Shown: positions 25,485 to 34,942, counted from the first letter of the stretch. The stretch: DNA of 64,000 bases from Spirosoma endophyticum (GCF_900112365.1 NZ_FOLQ01000013.1:62001-126000), one strand, 5' to 3'. Notes: generated from the sequence alone by a model not told the origin. A program made the numbers and translations.

Positions 25485-26213
25485 ATGAATATCAACAACA
25501 ATAAAATTCTGATTACAGGTGGAGCATCGGGAATTGGTTTGGGGCTTACCGAACGATTCGTCAAAGAAAACAACACCGTACTTATTTGCGGACGGCGGGA
25601 AGACGCGCTGAAAGAAGTATCTGACAAATTTCCTTCCGTAATCACACGGGTATGTGATTTATCTCTTCCTGAAGAACGAGAAGCACTTTATCAGTGGATT
25701 TCGGATGAACACAGCGACTTGAATGTGCTGGTCAATAATGCGGGGATTCAACAGTGGATATCGGTTTCAGATGATGACTTTTTCCAGCGGGCCAAAAATG
25801 AACTTACTGTAAACATTGAGGCACCGCTTCATCTGACCAATCTGTTCATCAACTTACCATCGCTCACCACAATCATTAACGTAACGTCGGGGTTGTCATT
25901 TGTGCCGCTCACGAAAGTGCCGGTCTATTCCGCAACCAAGGCTTTCTTCCACTCTTTCACGCTGTCGTTGCGAGCCTTGCTAGCCCCCAAAGACATAGAA
26001 GTTATCGAGATGATTCCGCCCGCCCTCAATACAGACCTGGGTGGCAAGGGCTTACACGATCATGCGCCACCGGTAAGCGATTTTATCGATGCGATTTTTG
26101 ACCAACTAGCCCAGGACAAAACCGAATTAACGTTCGGCTTCAGCGATGCTATGGCCAAAGCAACGCCCGATGAGTTACGGAATACATTCAACAGAATGAA
26201 CGCCATAGCGTAA
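25485..26213 (+). CDS. Short-chain oxidoreductase, DltE-like
   Basis: A 242-residue classical SDR: ILITGGASGIGLGL (about 8-21) binds NAD(P), NNAG follows in VLVNNAGIQ, catalytic Ser in VTSGLSF and YSATKAFF supplies Tyr and Lys. The middle (EMIPPALNTDLGGKGLH) resembles the DltE/YqjQ subgroup of uncharacterised oxidoreductases. Start ATG at 25485 follows the promoter candidate. It is monocistronic, ending before a bidirectional hairpin. Confidence 0.85.
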   Translation: MNINNNKILITGGASGIGLGLTERFVKENNTVLICGRREDALKEVSDKFPSVITRVCDLSLPEEREALYQWISDEHSDLNVLVNNAGIQQWISVSDDDFFQRAKNELTVNIEAPLHLTNLFINLPSLTTIINVTSGLSFVPLTKVPVYSATKAFFHSFTLSLRALLAPKDIEVIEMIPPALNTDLGGKGLHDHAPPVSDFIDAIFDQLAQDKTELTFGFSDAMAKATPDELRNTFNRMNAIA

Positions 26214-26295
26214 GATCCAGTATTGAATGTAGAAACTGGTAAAGCTCTGCCAGGGGCGAACTGTCATTAATAAAATAGGTTCACATTAGACGTTC

Positions 26296-26350
26296 AAAGC
26301 GCCGTAGGTGCGACCTAAATGATAAAGACAGGTCGCACCTACGGCGCTTT
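26296..26350. terminator. Bidirectional hairpin, 21-bp perfect arms
   Basis: Arms 26296-26316 and 26330-26350 (AAAGCGCCGTAGGTGCGACCT and complement) with a 13-nt loop, between the convergent SDR and EcsC genes. Position fits a shared terminator, though T-runs are short. Confidence 0.75.
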
Positions 26351-26423
26351 ACATACAAACTTATTTTGCTAGTAACAGGCCGCCCTAAACGGGGCTTATT
26401 TAATTCAGATGGCTCTCAAACCA

Positions 26424-27164
26424 TTATTCGGTCAGCAATGTACGATTCTCGGCCAGTAACCGCATGCGATAGGCGTTCATAGCCGTTCGACCGAGTTGGT
26501 TGACGAGCCGGTAGTTGACCACAATGCCCACAGCCGCCCCAATGCCCGGAATCAACTGCGCCATTTTAGCCAGATCAATATAATCCCGGTACTCCTGCTG
26601 AAAGGTCAGCCAGTCGAACTGGTTGATGTCAGTTGGAAGCTGGCGGCTATGTTCGGGCCAATTGGCGATGTATTGATACACCACCTGGCGACTCTCCTGG
26701 CTCGAGAAGGCCAGTTGGAATACGTACAAAATATACACTCGTTCGCGATAATCGCTGACCGGGTAACCGTACAGGCTGGCAATCTCGAACAGCATCTTCA
26801 TTTTCAAACTGAGCAGGATCGGGAAATCAGCCAGACTCATCAGAAACCCACCCGCGCCCGTTACGCCCCCTTCGGCTGCGCTGGTTTTTTTGTAGAATTC
26901 AATACGTTTCGCTACGGCCGCATCGCGTTGTGTCAGGGTTAACCCTTCGGCCGGTGGACGCGATAAAAACTCCGCACCAAACAAAACCGCCCGAGTCATT
27001 TGCTTAATAGCAGCCGTAATGACATCGTGTACTTTCCTGGGAATGATGCGGTTAATTCGGCGCTGAATGCCCGTTGAGAGTCGCCCAAAGGCTGATGGTG
27101 GCTTTTGCATAGCTAGTTGCCAGCGGGTTAGTTCTGTACGAACAGCGATTTCATAAGGAGTCAT
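26424..27164 (-). CDS. EcsC family protein
   Basis: A 246-residue protein. AAEGGVTGAGGFLMSLADFPILL (about 90-115) and LIPGIGAAVGIVVNYRLV near the C-terminus are the hydrophobic glycine-rich helices typical of the EcsC family. In Bacillus EcsC accompanies the EcsAB transporter; the molecular role is unknown. It is divergent from the transpeptidase gene, with an almost absent spacer, so promoters would overlap coding ends. Confidence 0.82.
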   Translation of the reverse strand: MTPYEIAVRTELTRWQLAMQKPPSAFGRLSTGIQRRINRIIPRKVHDVITAAIKQMTRAVLFGAEFLSRPPAEGLTLTQRDAAVAKRIEFYKKTSAAEGGVTGAGGFLMSLADFPILLSLKMKMLFEIASLYGYPVSDYRERVYILYVFQLAFSSQESRQVVYQYIANWPEHSRQLPTDINQFDWLTFQQEYRDYIDLAKMAQLIPGIGAAVGIVVNYRLVNQLGRTAMNAYRMRLLAENRTLLTE

Positions 27165-27201
27165 ATCAGAGAATTTGGCAAAAAAGTGGTACCTTCATCG
27201 A

Positions 27202-28020
27202 ATGAAAAAGTCGGTTAGGCTGTTCTTAGATAGCATCCTTACAAACTCCCAACAACGCCGATTGCCAAGTATGAAACGACGCCGATTACTAGGTATGAAG
27301 AATGTTCTTCTGCTTCTGGTTGCTCTCATCTTCGTTTACTTTGCCAGCACCGGATACAAAACCAGCCGTAACGTAGTAGTCGTTGCCAAGCCAGTAGTAG
27401 CCCCTAAGAAAGTGGTCTCTATCGCTCATCTTGATGTGTATGATCAACTACAGCTCAGCCAAACTGGTTTACAGAGGTCTGTATTTGAGTTTGCATTACG
27501 TGGCTGGCAAAAGATAAGTCCGAACAAATCGACCCTGACGATTGTAGATCTCAGCCAGCCTTCCACACACAAACGTATGTATGTGGTCGATCTGATCAAG
27601 AAAAAATTACTTTTCAATACCTACGTTGCTCACGGGCAAAACTCGGGCGATCTGGTTCCCCGTCAGTTTTCCAATAAGCAATCGTCGTTTCAGAGTAGCC
27701 TCGGTTTTTATCAGACCCTCAATACCTATATGGGTAAGCACGGCCTGTCACTCCAACTGAAAGGACTCGAAAAAGGCTTCAATGACAACGTCTTCAACCG
27801 GAATATCGTTCTGCACGGTGCCGACTACGTTTGTGAGGATTTCATTCGTAAAACGGGTCGTTTAGGACGTAGTCAGGGGTGCCCGGCGGTACCGTACGCC
27901 GATTCAAAAGGCATTATTCAGGCAGTTAAAGGGGGCTCCTGTCTGTTCATTTATTCGCCCAATAACGACTACCTGAAGCAGTCTGCCTATTTATCGTCCA
28001 GCGAGTACACGTCTTTATAA
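27202..28020 (+). CDS. Murein L,D-transpeptidase-like protein (YkuD_2 family)
   Basis: A 272-residue envelope protein with a membrane anchor (MKNVLLLLVALIFVYF). The catalytic region reads IVLHGADYVCEDFIRKTGRL then RSQGCPAV, giving His and Cys as in YkuD_2 proteins; LLFNTYVAHGQNSGD and SSLGFYQT are further family blocks. Such enzymes likely form or remodel 3-3 peptidoglycan crosslinks or anchor proteins. A TTG at 27175 is in frame; I use the ATG at 27202, though later ATGs near 27271-27298 also precede the anchor. Its 3' end overlaps the next gene by 34 nt in convergent orientation. Confidence 0.82.
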   Translation: MKKSVRLFLDSILTNSQQRRLPSMKRRRLLGMKNVLLLLVALIFVYFASTGYKTSRNVVVVAKPVVAPKKVVSIAHLDVYDQLQLSQTGLQRSVFEFALRGWQKISPNKSTLTIVDLSQPSTHKRMYVVDLIKKKLLFNTYVAHGQNSGDLVPRQFSNKQSSFQSSLGFYQTLNTYMGKHGLSLQLKGLEKGFNDNVFNRNIVLHGADYVCEDFIRKTGRLGRSQGCPAVPYADSKGIIQAVKGGSCLFIYSPNNDYLKQSAYLSSSEYTSL

Positions 28021-29258
28021 AATCGGAGTTTTCCGGCCGCATCTACATCGGCGATGTTGTAAGTGATAAACACCGGAAATCGTTTTGGAATCGGCAGTGT
28101 CTTGGGTTTCTGATCCAGCAGGCACTCATCCAAAAATTTGTCATCGAAAGTTTCGGCCCCCAATACCAGGTTAGCCAGCTCGACGGGTTTCTGCACCCGA
28201 ACACAGCCATGACTCCGCCAGCGCTCTTTGGTGTTTTTAAATAGATCACGGCTGTTGGTGTCGTGCAGGTAAATGGCCAGCGGATTCGCCAGATTAAACT
28301 TTAGCAACCCCAGCGAATTCTCGCAACCGGCTCCCTGCCGAACACGAAACGGAAAATTGGTCACCGAAATGCTTTTCCAATCAACTGACTTGGGGTTGAT
28401 TTCGTGGTTTTTATCGTCAAGTAGCTGGAGATTCTGATAGTTGATATAGGTGCTGCTACGTTTCATTCGAGGCAACATTTCCTCCAGCGCGATATTGCGT
28501 GGTACGTTCCAATACGGATAGGTCACAATGCTCTGGATATAGGTCGTCATGCAGGGTGTCTGCCGGTCGGGTTTACCCGCAATAACCTGCATTGGCAGTA
28601 AACGCTCCCCCGTCCGGTCGAATACGTTCAGTTCGCCTGCGGGAAGGTTAACCACTACAAACCGATCTGGGTTGAAGCGATTTACATATCGGTAAAAGTT
28701 AAGCGTTTGCCGGATCAGACGCAACGAATCGGCAATGGCCGGATTGCTGGCAACTTTACTCTTGAGCCGATCGTAATGACCAACCAACTGATTATAAGGG
28801 GCAAATTCTGCAAGTCCTGCCAGCACCTTTGGCTCAACGGCCGTTTCAATATTCCTTGCCCAGGCCGAGTCCACTCTTTCTTTCAGGCCATTATATTCCA
28901 GTCCTGATGGTTTTTTTCCATAGCGTATTTCCAGCAGCAGTTGCGTCAGTTTGGCATCGGTTATAGGCTTCTTAGCTGTTGACACGACGGTATAACGGGT
29001 TGTATCAATGCCAATGGAATCAGCATAGAGGCATACCTGATGCAAGGTCCGTATTGCTTTTTCAGCCGCAAGTCGCGTGGCTTTTTCTTCGGCCTCTTTC
29101 GCTTTTTTCTTAGCCAGTTGAGCTGCTTTTTCAATCTTTGCCTGATTACTCCTTCGTTCGTTATCTTCCTTCTGTATAACGAAATACCGGCCAACAAAGA
29201 ATAGAATAACCAACCCCGCTACCACCGCAATACCAATTCCAATTCTTCGCTTATTCAT
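27987..29258 (-). CDS. L,D-transpeptidase (YkuD/YcbB-like)
   Basis: A 423-residue protein: an N-terminal membrane anchor (GIGIAVVAGLVILFFVGRYF), a Lys/Glu/Ala coiled coil of about 35 residues (KAAQLAKKKAKEAEEKATRL), a helical domain, then the catalytic domain with IYLHDTNS and RSHGCVRVQ (His and Cys of the HxGCxR motif). It should crosslink peptidoglycan stems or attach lipoproteins in the periplasm. ATG at 29258 is preferred over 29264. Its last 34 nt overlap the convergent YkuD_2 gene, so two different transpeptidase families are linked tail to tail. Confidence 0.88.
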   Translation of the reverse strand: MNKRRIGIGIAVVAGLVILFFVGRYFVIQKEDNERRSNQAKIEKAAQLAKKKAKEAEEKATRLAAEKAIRTLHQVCLYADSIGIDTTRYTVVSTAKKPITDAKLTQLLLEIRYGKKPSGLEYNGLKERVDSAWARNIETAVEPKVLAGLAEFAPYNQLVGHYDRLKSKVASNPAIADSLRLIRQTLNFYRYVNRFNPDRFVVVNLPAGELNVFDRTGERLLPMQVIAGKPDRQTPCMTTYIQSIVTYPYWNVPRNIALEEMLPRMKRSSTYINYQNLQLLDDKNHEINPKSVDWKSISVTNFPFRVRQGAGCENSLGLLKFNLANPLAIYLHDTNSRDLFKNTKERWRSHGCVRVQKPVELANLVLGAETFDDKFLDECLLDQKPKTLPIPKRFPVFITYNIADVDAAGKLRFYKDVYSLDDK

Positions 29259-29821
29259 GTGCAATCGTTACGTAGTTTGTTCACCACTGCGGTTATACTA
29301 CTTCTTACTTAACGTTTAGAACCTTAGTTAGGTGGCAAAAATCTCTCTATTAATCAGAAGGGCAACCCTCCATGAGCTGCCCTTCTGATTGCTTACCTGT
29401 AAGCCGACTTATCAATAGTTGGACTCAGATGCGTTGCAGGCACCATTCAGCCATAAATCGTCGAGGTATATTTGGGTACCTGGCCGTCAATTTCTGAACA
29501 GATCGGCTAATGACGTCATTGGTTTGGCCAGGCTGATGTCCTCTACCATAACCTTTCTGATTTTCAATTAAATTTTCACTATCTCTAACCCTCGGTTAAC
29601 CGTATTGTTCAAAAAATCAGACGGAGAAACTAGCTATATTAACTCATTAAGAACTATCCTAAACGGGGGAAATCCTAATAAATGGCTTACACCCTAAAAA
29701 GTCAACGTATTGGCTTTCATTTGATTAAATAGCCACACACATTAAAAATCCTCCAGCTCTTTCTTCCTTTATTTCCTTTCCGATAGATTTATTGGGGAGA
29801 AAGCACCTTAGCGGCTAACTA
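29259..29821. other. Divergent spacer of about 560 bp with hairpin and a 55-codon open frame
   Basis: A hairpin with 13-bp perfect arms (AATCAGAAGGGCA, 29352-29364 and 29378-29390) sits here although both flanking genes point away, so it is not their terminator. On the minus strand, about 29425-29590 is open without an ATG and reads, in part, KGYGRGHQPGQTND and RYPNIPRRFMAEWCLQRI before a stop; this may be a decayed or unannotated small gene ending at the hairpin. The 230 bp before 29822 is AT-rich and probably holds that gene's promoter. Confidence 0.45.
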
Positions 29822-30763
29822 ATGAAATCACTACGTATACATTATCTTCTAGGCCTTCATTTATTGTTCTCTTTAACGGCCTGCACTACGTTCAGAAGCC
29901 AACCTATTGCCAGGATAACCGATATATATTGCGAACCAGCTATTCGCTATGAGTACGATTCTACGTTCCTTCCTAAGCCAGACATTGAGAAAATACTGCT
30001 TGCCGATACGAGTTTAACCCGACGCTACTCAACCCACGATTTGCTGCTGGCCAATGCTACCGGCATTTTACCATTGTTGCAAAAATTGATTGGCCTGGAG
30101 AAAAGCAGTCAGCCGGAAGTTCAGTTGGAAAGCGTTCGTATACATCAGCAAATTCTAAACCGACTTCTGCTTGCGTCAACGCAAATAGCCGGTTTGGCGG
30201 CTGAACTGGATTGCGAGGGGGAACGGGCCGACCAGGTTGCTACGTATCTGAACCAGCGAGATACGAAACGAATCCGTCGGTTGACGATTCTGTCTGTTGT
30301 TATTGGAGCCATTACGACCGTCGCCACCGCCTTAATTCAGTCTGATGACGCCAGTAAGGTGATTGGTATTGGGGGCGGGGTAGTTAGCGCGGGTTTTGGC
30401 GGTCTGGCGGCTTTGTCATCCAACCGGGTGGTTCAGTTTGCTCATCAGCGCAATCTGCTCACCGACATCTGGAATCAGTCTACCCAGTCGTCGATCTATC
30501 CACCGATGGTCTGGTATGTATTGAATGAGAAGCAGTTTAGTAACAGCAGTCAACAGTCCATTAGCCACAATATTCGGCAACGCTGGCAGGATTATGTAGT
30601 AAACGGAGCGTCATCGGAGCAGCTACAAATGCTTTTTGGGCCAGGGGGCAACTATCAGGCCGACGATTTGCATAGTCGGGCCAACATGCTCAATCAACTC
30701 CAGTCGTCGGTACGTTCCATCAATCAGGATTTGCAGAGTCTGGTGCTAACGCTCTCCAGATAA
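29822..30763 (+). CDS. Hypothetical lipoprotein with internal membrane segment
   Basis: A 313-residue protein I do not recognise. The signal MKSLRIHYLLGLHLLFSLTAC ends in a lipobox (Cys about 21). A helical region follows, then two glycine/alanine-rich hydrophobic stretches (LTILSVVIGAITTVATALI and VIGIGGGVVSAGFGGLAAL, about residues 155-200) and a Gln/Ser-rich helical tail. It may be a lipid-anchored protein with a membrane-inserting hairpin. Convergent with the CHU_C gene, with only 2 nt between stops. Confidence 0.65.
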   Translation: MKSLRIHYLLGLHLLFSLTACTTFRSQPIARITDIYCEPAIRYEYDSTFLPKPDIEKILLADTSLTRRYSTHDLLLANATGILPLLQKLIGLEKSSQPEVQLESVRIHQQILNRLLLASTQIAGLAAELDCEGERADQVATYLNQRDTKRIRRLTILSVVIGAITTVATALIQSDDASKVIGIGGGVVSAGFGGLAALSSNRVVQFAHQRNLLTDIWNQSTQSSIYPPMVWYVLNEKQFSNSSQQSISHNIRQRWQDYVVNGASSEQLQMLFGPGGNYQADDLHSRANMLNQLQSSVRSINQDLQSLVLTLSR

Positions 30764-30765
30764 AC

Positions 30766-32928
30766 CTAGTGAATGACTGCCAACTGTCCGCGATAAGTAG
30801 TGGTCAATGGGCCGGTTCCCGTGCGAATCTGATACGTGTACATGCCTGTTTCTACAGGTACTTTTTTGTATGTACCATCCCAGGGTTGGGCGTATCCCTG
30901 CGAGAAGAAAATCAGCTCACCCCAACGACTAAAAATCGATACTTCGCATTGTGGAAATGCACTAATGTTCGGTATGATCCAGACGTCGTTTCGGCCATCG
31001 GCATTCGGTGAAAAAGCCGACGGGATAAAGAGTGGCGTCACCACGACTACCAAAACGGGCAGCGTTGCAAAACAGCCGGGCGCACTCGTCGCGGTTACCT
31101 GATAAGGTGTTGTTACAGCGGGGCCGGCCTTCGGGCTGGCGACATCGGACCGGTTAAGTGATGTCGGCGGTGTCCATTGATACGTATTGACCGGCATATC
31201 GGTTTGTGTTATCAACTGAACGCTATCCCCCACAATCGTCTGATACGTGGCTTGCCCAGTTAATGTAGGGGCCGCCGTTACGACCGCCCAGCGAGTTTGT
31301 GTAGACTTACAGCCATTGTCGCCGATGACCGTGTAGGTTATTTTGTGCCGACCCACACCGGCTGTTGCGGGATTGAATTGGCTGCCCTGTACACCCAGCC
31401 CCGCAAAGGTTCCGCCGGAGGGTTGCCCCTGTAACGTAACAACTGCCGGATTGGTAATGCAAATGGGTGCGATGGAATCTAACGATACCGACGGGCGGGC
31501 ATACTGAGTGAGTGTTACTTGATTTGAATTAGCCTTGCAGCCAGATGACGATGTCACATGAACCAGATACGTACCCGCCTGGCGGGCGACAATATGACTT
31601 GCCGTATCAGCCAGTTTTGCGCCGTTTGTTTCCCAGACATACTTATTGCCATTGCCAGGATTTGTAACACTTAGCTGCACGGAATCATCCGCACAAAATG
31701 CCAATGCAGACGCTTTGATCTCTGCCGTCAGCGTCCCCAGAGTGACTTTGACGGCCTGGGAAGTCGTGTCACTGGCACATACGTTAGCCAGACTTTTAAC
31801 AACCGTATAAACACCTGACGACTTAATATTGAGTGTATCAGAGGTAGATCCACGTATGTTGGCCCCATCTTTTTGCCATTGATACGCCCATTTCGAGTCT
31901 CTCTCAACCGAAAGAACAACCGATTGATTATCACACCACAAAAGCTCAACAGCGGGTTTCCCGTTAACCAGCACAACAGCTGGTGGTGGCGCATTTTTGG
32001 AGCAATCAACCACCGGCAATTGAAAATCACGACGTACTACCCCGATTCGTATACCTTTGCGAAACTCTTCACATTGTACGGTAAACAGATATAACCCTTC
32101 CTGAGTCGCACGAACGCTCAACTGACCAGTACTCGAATTGATGCTCAGGGTCGGATTTCCGGGAATGATATTGGTTAGACTGTAGCCTGCCGCCCACATA
32201 ATTGGTGGGTAACTACTCCGGGGAGAATCGTCAGTGCTGGTTTGGTCATTGCGGGTGGTATATCCGTTTAAGGGGGTTACCAGCGAGTAACGAAGTTGGT
32301 CACCGTCGGCGTCAACAGCATCGACATTAAACGTAAAGGGCTTATTGACACAAATGTAGCTGCCATTTGGCAAACGAAAATCGGGAGCTGAATTAATAAA
32401 GTTCGTTCCGTTTTTCTGCATTGGCGGAAACTCAAGGTAAAAGACCATGGCTGCACCGGCCGTCGTACTTGTGTTTACATTAGTGAGGGCATCGTTTCGA
32501 CAACACCGTTCCCAAACGATGTAATAACCACCAGGATCAGTATACTTTTGGGGATCAAACTGATGCGTAATGTAATAGCGAGCCTGTGTAAAACTCAACT
32601 GCCGAAGCGTAGCACAAGCGGCATTGTCGAAGGTGAGTGGCAACATTTCCTGAAACGGAATCTCAACACGCTCAACCAGTATTGGATTATCTTTGCGATA
32701 AATCAGCACTTTTACCGATAGATCACGATTAACGCTACCGAGTCTTGTTTCGTCCCAGTACTGATTCAATTGTAGTTTAAACAGGCCGGGCGTAGCACCA
32801 ACGGCCTGCATACTCATGTCGCCACCGATGATGTGCGTTGCCCGAACACCCAACGACAGTAAGAAGGCAACTACAACTAGTAACCCCGCCCCTACCCGGC
32901 GCAGTAACTTTCTACTAACCACTTGCAT
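30766..32928 (-). CDS. Large secreted protein with gliding-motility C-terminal domain (T9SS type B)
   Basis: A 720-residue protein. N-terminal hydrophobic signal (GAGLLVVVAFLLSLGVRA, cleavage near residue 30) is followed by THIIGGDMSMQ, common in surface proteins of this phylum. The middle holds PKD/Ig-like repeats (YQWQKDGANI, YVWETNGAKL, YQWTPPTSL). The C-terminus FIPSAFSPNADGRNDVW ... FSRWGELIFFSQGY ... PWDGTYKKVPVETGMYTY is the CHU_C/TIGR04131 domain, a sorting signal for the type IX secretion system. Likely a surface adhesin. No partner PorP/SprF gene is adjacent. Confidence 0.9.
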   Translation of the reverse strand: MQVVSRKLLRRVGAGLLVVVAFLLSLGVRATHIIGGDMSMQAVGATPGLFKLQLNQYWDETRLGSVNRDLSVKVLIYRKDNPILVERVEIPFQEMLPLTFDNAACATLRQLSFTQARYYITHQFDPQKYTDPGGYYIVWERCCRNDALTNVNTSTTAGAAMVFYLEFPPMQKNGTNFINSAPDFRLPNGSYICVNKPFTFNVDAVDADGDQLRYSLVTPLNGYTTRNDQTSTDDSPRSSYPPIMWAAGYSLTNIIPGNPTLSINSSTGQLSVRATQEGLYLFTVQCEEFRKGIRIGVVRRDFQLPVVDCSKNAPPPAVVLVNGKPAVELLWCDNQSVVLSVERDSKWAYQWQKDGANIRGSTSDTLNIKSSGVYTVVKSLANVCASDTTSQAVKVTLGTLTAEIKASALAFCADDSVQLSVTNPGNGNKYVWETNGAKLADTASHIVARQAGTYLVHVTSSSGCKANSNQVTLTQYARPSVSLDSIAPICITNPAVVTLQGQPSGGTFAGLGVQGSQFNPATAGVGRHKITYTVIGDNGCKSTQTRWAVVTAAPTLTGQATYQTIVGDSVQLITQTDMPVNTYQWTPPTSLNRSDVASPKAGPAVTTPYQVTATSAPGCFATLPVLVVVVTPLFIPSAFSPNADGRNDVWIIPNISAFPQCEVSIFSRWGELIFFSQGYAQPWDGTYKKVPVETGMYTYQIRTGTGPLTTTYRGQLAVIH

Positions 32929-33401
32929 ACCGCTACCATCAGATTACCTCATTCAACTTGCAAGCCTTATGGAAATAGTACGGAATATACTCAGGATTAG
33001 GTAGTGTTCGCATATACTACCCAATTCTATCTATTTTTTCAGCAACTAGGAAAGACGGTCGTGGTCATTTTATACTGTGAAGGCATCATTTTGAAAAGAC
33101 TCCTCTAGCAATCAAATAGGGGATCAAAAGCCATAAAAGACCTTTAACCAAAAAGAAAAGGAAGCCCAGCCAACCGACGCGTTTAAGCCAATATTTGAAC
33201 CGTTCATTCATAAAACAAAGATAACGAATTCCGGCTGTTACGCTTCAACGCTCCTGTTTACAGCGTATGCAGGCCGTACACTACGTAAGTGAAACGCTGC
33301 CACTGAAGTCCATTGGAAAGAAATTATATCAGTATAAAAGCAACTTTGTTGGTTTAGTGGTTGTAGTTAAAAGATTAACATTGTGCATTAGACGATTAAT
33401 C
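32929..33401. other. Intergenic region of about 470 bp with a small membrane-protein gene
   Basis: AT-rich spacer between the divergent CHU_C and FKBP genes. It contains the 41-aa ORF at 33086-33211 (listed separately). Upstream of FKBP, TAACATTG near 33377 resembles a -7 box with one mismatch; no clear -33. Confidence 0.4.
33086..33211 (-). CDS. 41-aa single-pass membrane protein
   Basis: ATG-initiated; begins MNERFKYWLKRVGWLGF, continues into a hydrophobic helix (LFFLVKGLLWLLIPYLI) and ends with a basic tail ARGVFSK. The pattern of a basic amphipathic start and one tryptophan-rich transmembrane segment resembles short proteins I have seen annotated in Bacteroidota, with no known role. The charge pattern predicts insertion in the inner membrane. 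Frame, composition and isolation support it being real. Confidence 0.65.
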   Translation of the reverse strand: MNERFKYWLKRVGWLGFLFFLVKGLLWLLIPYLIARGVFSK

Positions 33402-33869
33402 ATGAATATTACTAAAAACAAAGTAGCCGCCATCCATTATACCCTGCGGGACAGCAACGGTACTGTATTGGACTCCAGCCAGGGCCGCGACCCATTGTAT
33501 TACCTGCATGGTGCCAATAACCTGATTCCTGGCATGGAAGAAGGACTAGAAGGCCGCACCAAAGGGGAGCATCTCCAGTTAGATGTTGCGCCCGAAAAAG
33601 GCTACGGCAAACGTGATCCGGCTCTCGTTGAAGAAGTGCCCCTTAAGGCATTCGGCGGACAGAATATCGAGGTCGGTATGCAATTTGAAGCCAATGATGG
33701 ACAAGTTATCACCGTCACTAAAGTCGGGTCCGATAGCGTAACCGTTGACGCCAACCACCCTCTGGCAGATCAGAATCTGTATTTCGATGTAGAAGTACTC
33801 GACGTTCGCGACGCTACCGCCGACGAACTGGCCCACGGTCACGTCCACGGTCCTGGCGGCCATCATTAA
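33402..33869 (+). CDS. FKBP-type peptidyl-prolyl isomerase, SlyD-like
   Basis: A 155-residue protein. VAAIHYTLRDSNGTVLDSS opens the FKBP domain, NLIPGMEEGLEGRTKGE is the signature and the inserted flap (about residues 70-120) makes it SlyD-like. The His-rich tail (HGHVHGPGGHH) probably binds Ni or Zn, as in SlyD. It acts as prolyl isomerase and chaperone in the cytoplasm. The frame is open back to 33267, but ATG at 33402 gives the exact family start. Confidence 0.9.
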   Translation: MNITKNKVAAIHYTLRDSNGTVLDSSQGRDPLYYLHGANNLIPGMEEGLEGRTKGEHLQLDVAPEKGYGKRDPALVEEVPLKAFGGQNIEVGMQFEANDGQVITVTKVGSDSVTVDANHPLADQNLYFDVEVLDVRDATADELAHGHVHGPGGHH

Positions 33870-33885
33870 CCGGTTTATAGTATTT

Positions 33886-33966
33886 GGTTTACGGTTTGAC
33901 GGACACGGTGGGCTAGTGCTTAACTATTGTTTACGTCAGCTTACCGTATACGTCAAACCGTAAACC
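33886..33966. repeat. Inverted repeat between FKBP and tsaC genes
   Basis: GGTTTACGGTTTGACG (33886-33901) and its exact complement at 33951-33966, with a 49-nt interior. Both neighbours read rightward; it could terminate the FKBP transcript. The right arm ends 26 nt before the tsaC ATG. Confidence 0.7.
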
Positions 33967-33991
33967 ATCCCTATCTTTGTGCTACAAAACC

Positions 33992-34942
33992 ATGGCACAA
34001 ATCGGTACAGACAGGCGGGCGGCAAAAAAATTTCTGGAAGCGGGTAACGTTGTAGGCATTCCAACAGAAACAGTCTATGGGCTGGCCGGGAATGCGCTAA
34101 ACCCCGATGCTGTTCTGACAATTTTTAGGGTCAAAAATCGTCCCTCCTTCGACCCGCTCATTATCCATACAGACGCGCTGGAAAAAATTCACCAGTTCGT
34201 TACAAACATTCCAGAACAGGCTCAGTTACTGGCCGACCAATTCTGGCCTGGTCCCCTGACATTGCTTCTCCCCAAGCGCGATGTGATTCCTGATATCGTT
34301 ACGTCGGGTCTCCCAATGGTAGCGATCCGCATTCCAAATCACCCGCTCACACTTGATTTGCTACGTTCGCTCGACTTTCCACTGGCGGCACCGAGTGCCA
34401 ATCCATTTGGCTATATAAGCCCAACGACGGCGCAACACGTAGCAGATCAATTAGGCGATCAGGTTCCCTATATTCTGGATGGTGGCCCGGCTGGTGTCGG
34501 TATTGAATCCACGATTATTGGTTTTGAAAACAACGTAGCGACGGTATTTCGGTTGGGTGGCATAGCGTTAGACCAGATTGAACGGGTAATTGGCCCAGTG
34601 GTAGTGCATACCCATTCAACCTCAAATCCAAGTGCGCCGGGTATGTTAAGCAGTCACTACGCTCCCCGCAAACCACTTCGGTTACTGGCACCGGGCGAAA
34701 GTCCTCGACCTCACGAACGGGCTGGTGCGCTAGTTTTCCGTGAGCCCTTCGGCGGGCTCCATCCAGCGAATCAACGCGTTCTCTCCCCTACCGGCAACCT
34801 GAATGAAGCGGCTAAAAACCTCTTTGCTCACCTCCGTGCTCTGGATATGTTGCCTATTGATGTCATTTATGCCGAACCTTTGCCAAATGAGGGTTTAGGC
34901 TTTGCCATGAACGATCGGCTCCGACGAGCGAGTGTACAGTGA
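33992..34942 (+). CDS. tsaC: L-threonylcarbamoyladenylate synthase (Sua5-type)
   Basis: A 316-residue enzyme of tRNA t6A biosynthesis, joining threonine, bicarbonate and ATP. GNVVGIPTETVYGLAGNA (about 18-35) and KNRPSFDPLIIH match the YrdC catalytic domain; AAPSANPFGYISPTTAQHV and GPAGVGIESTIIGF follow. The extra C-terminal domain (SAPGMLSSHYAPRKPLRLL onward) makes it Sua5 rather than short TsaC. ATG at 33992 is preferred over an upstream in-frame codon at 33977. Confidence 0.92.
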   Translation: MAQIGTDRRAAKKFLEAGNVVGIPTETVYGLAGNALNPDAVLTIFRVKNRPSFDPLIIHTDALEKIHQFVTNIPEQAQLLADQFWPGPLTLLLPKRDVIPDIVTSGLPMVAIRIPNHPLTLDLLRSLDFPLAAPSANPFGYISPTTAQHVADQLGDQVPYILDGGPAGVGIESTIIGFENNVATVFRLGGIALDQIERVIGPVVVHTHSTSNPSAPGMLSSHYAPRKPLRLLAPGESPRPHERAGALVFREPFGGLHPANQRVLSPTGNLNEAAKNLFAHLRALDMLPIDVIYAEPLPNEGLGFAMNDRLRRASVQ

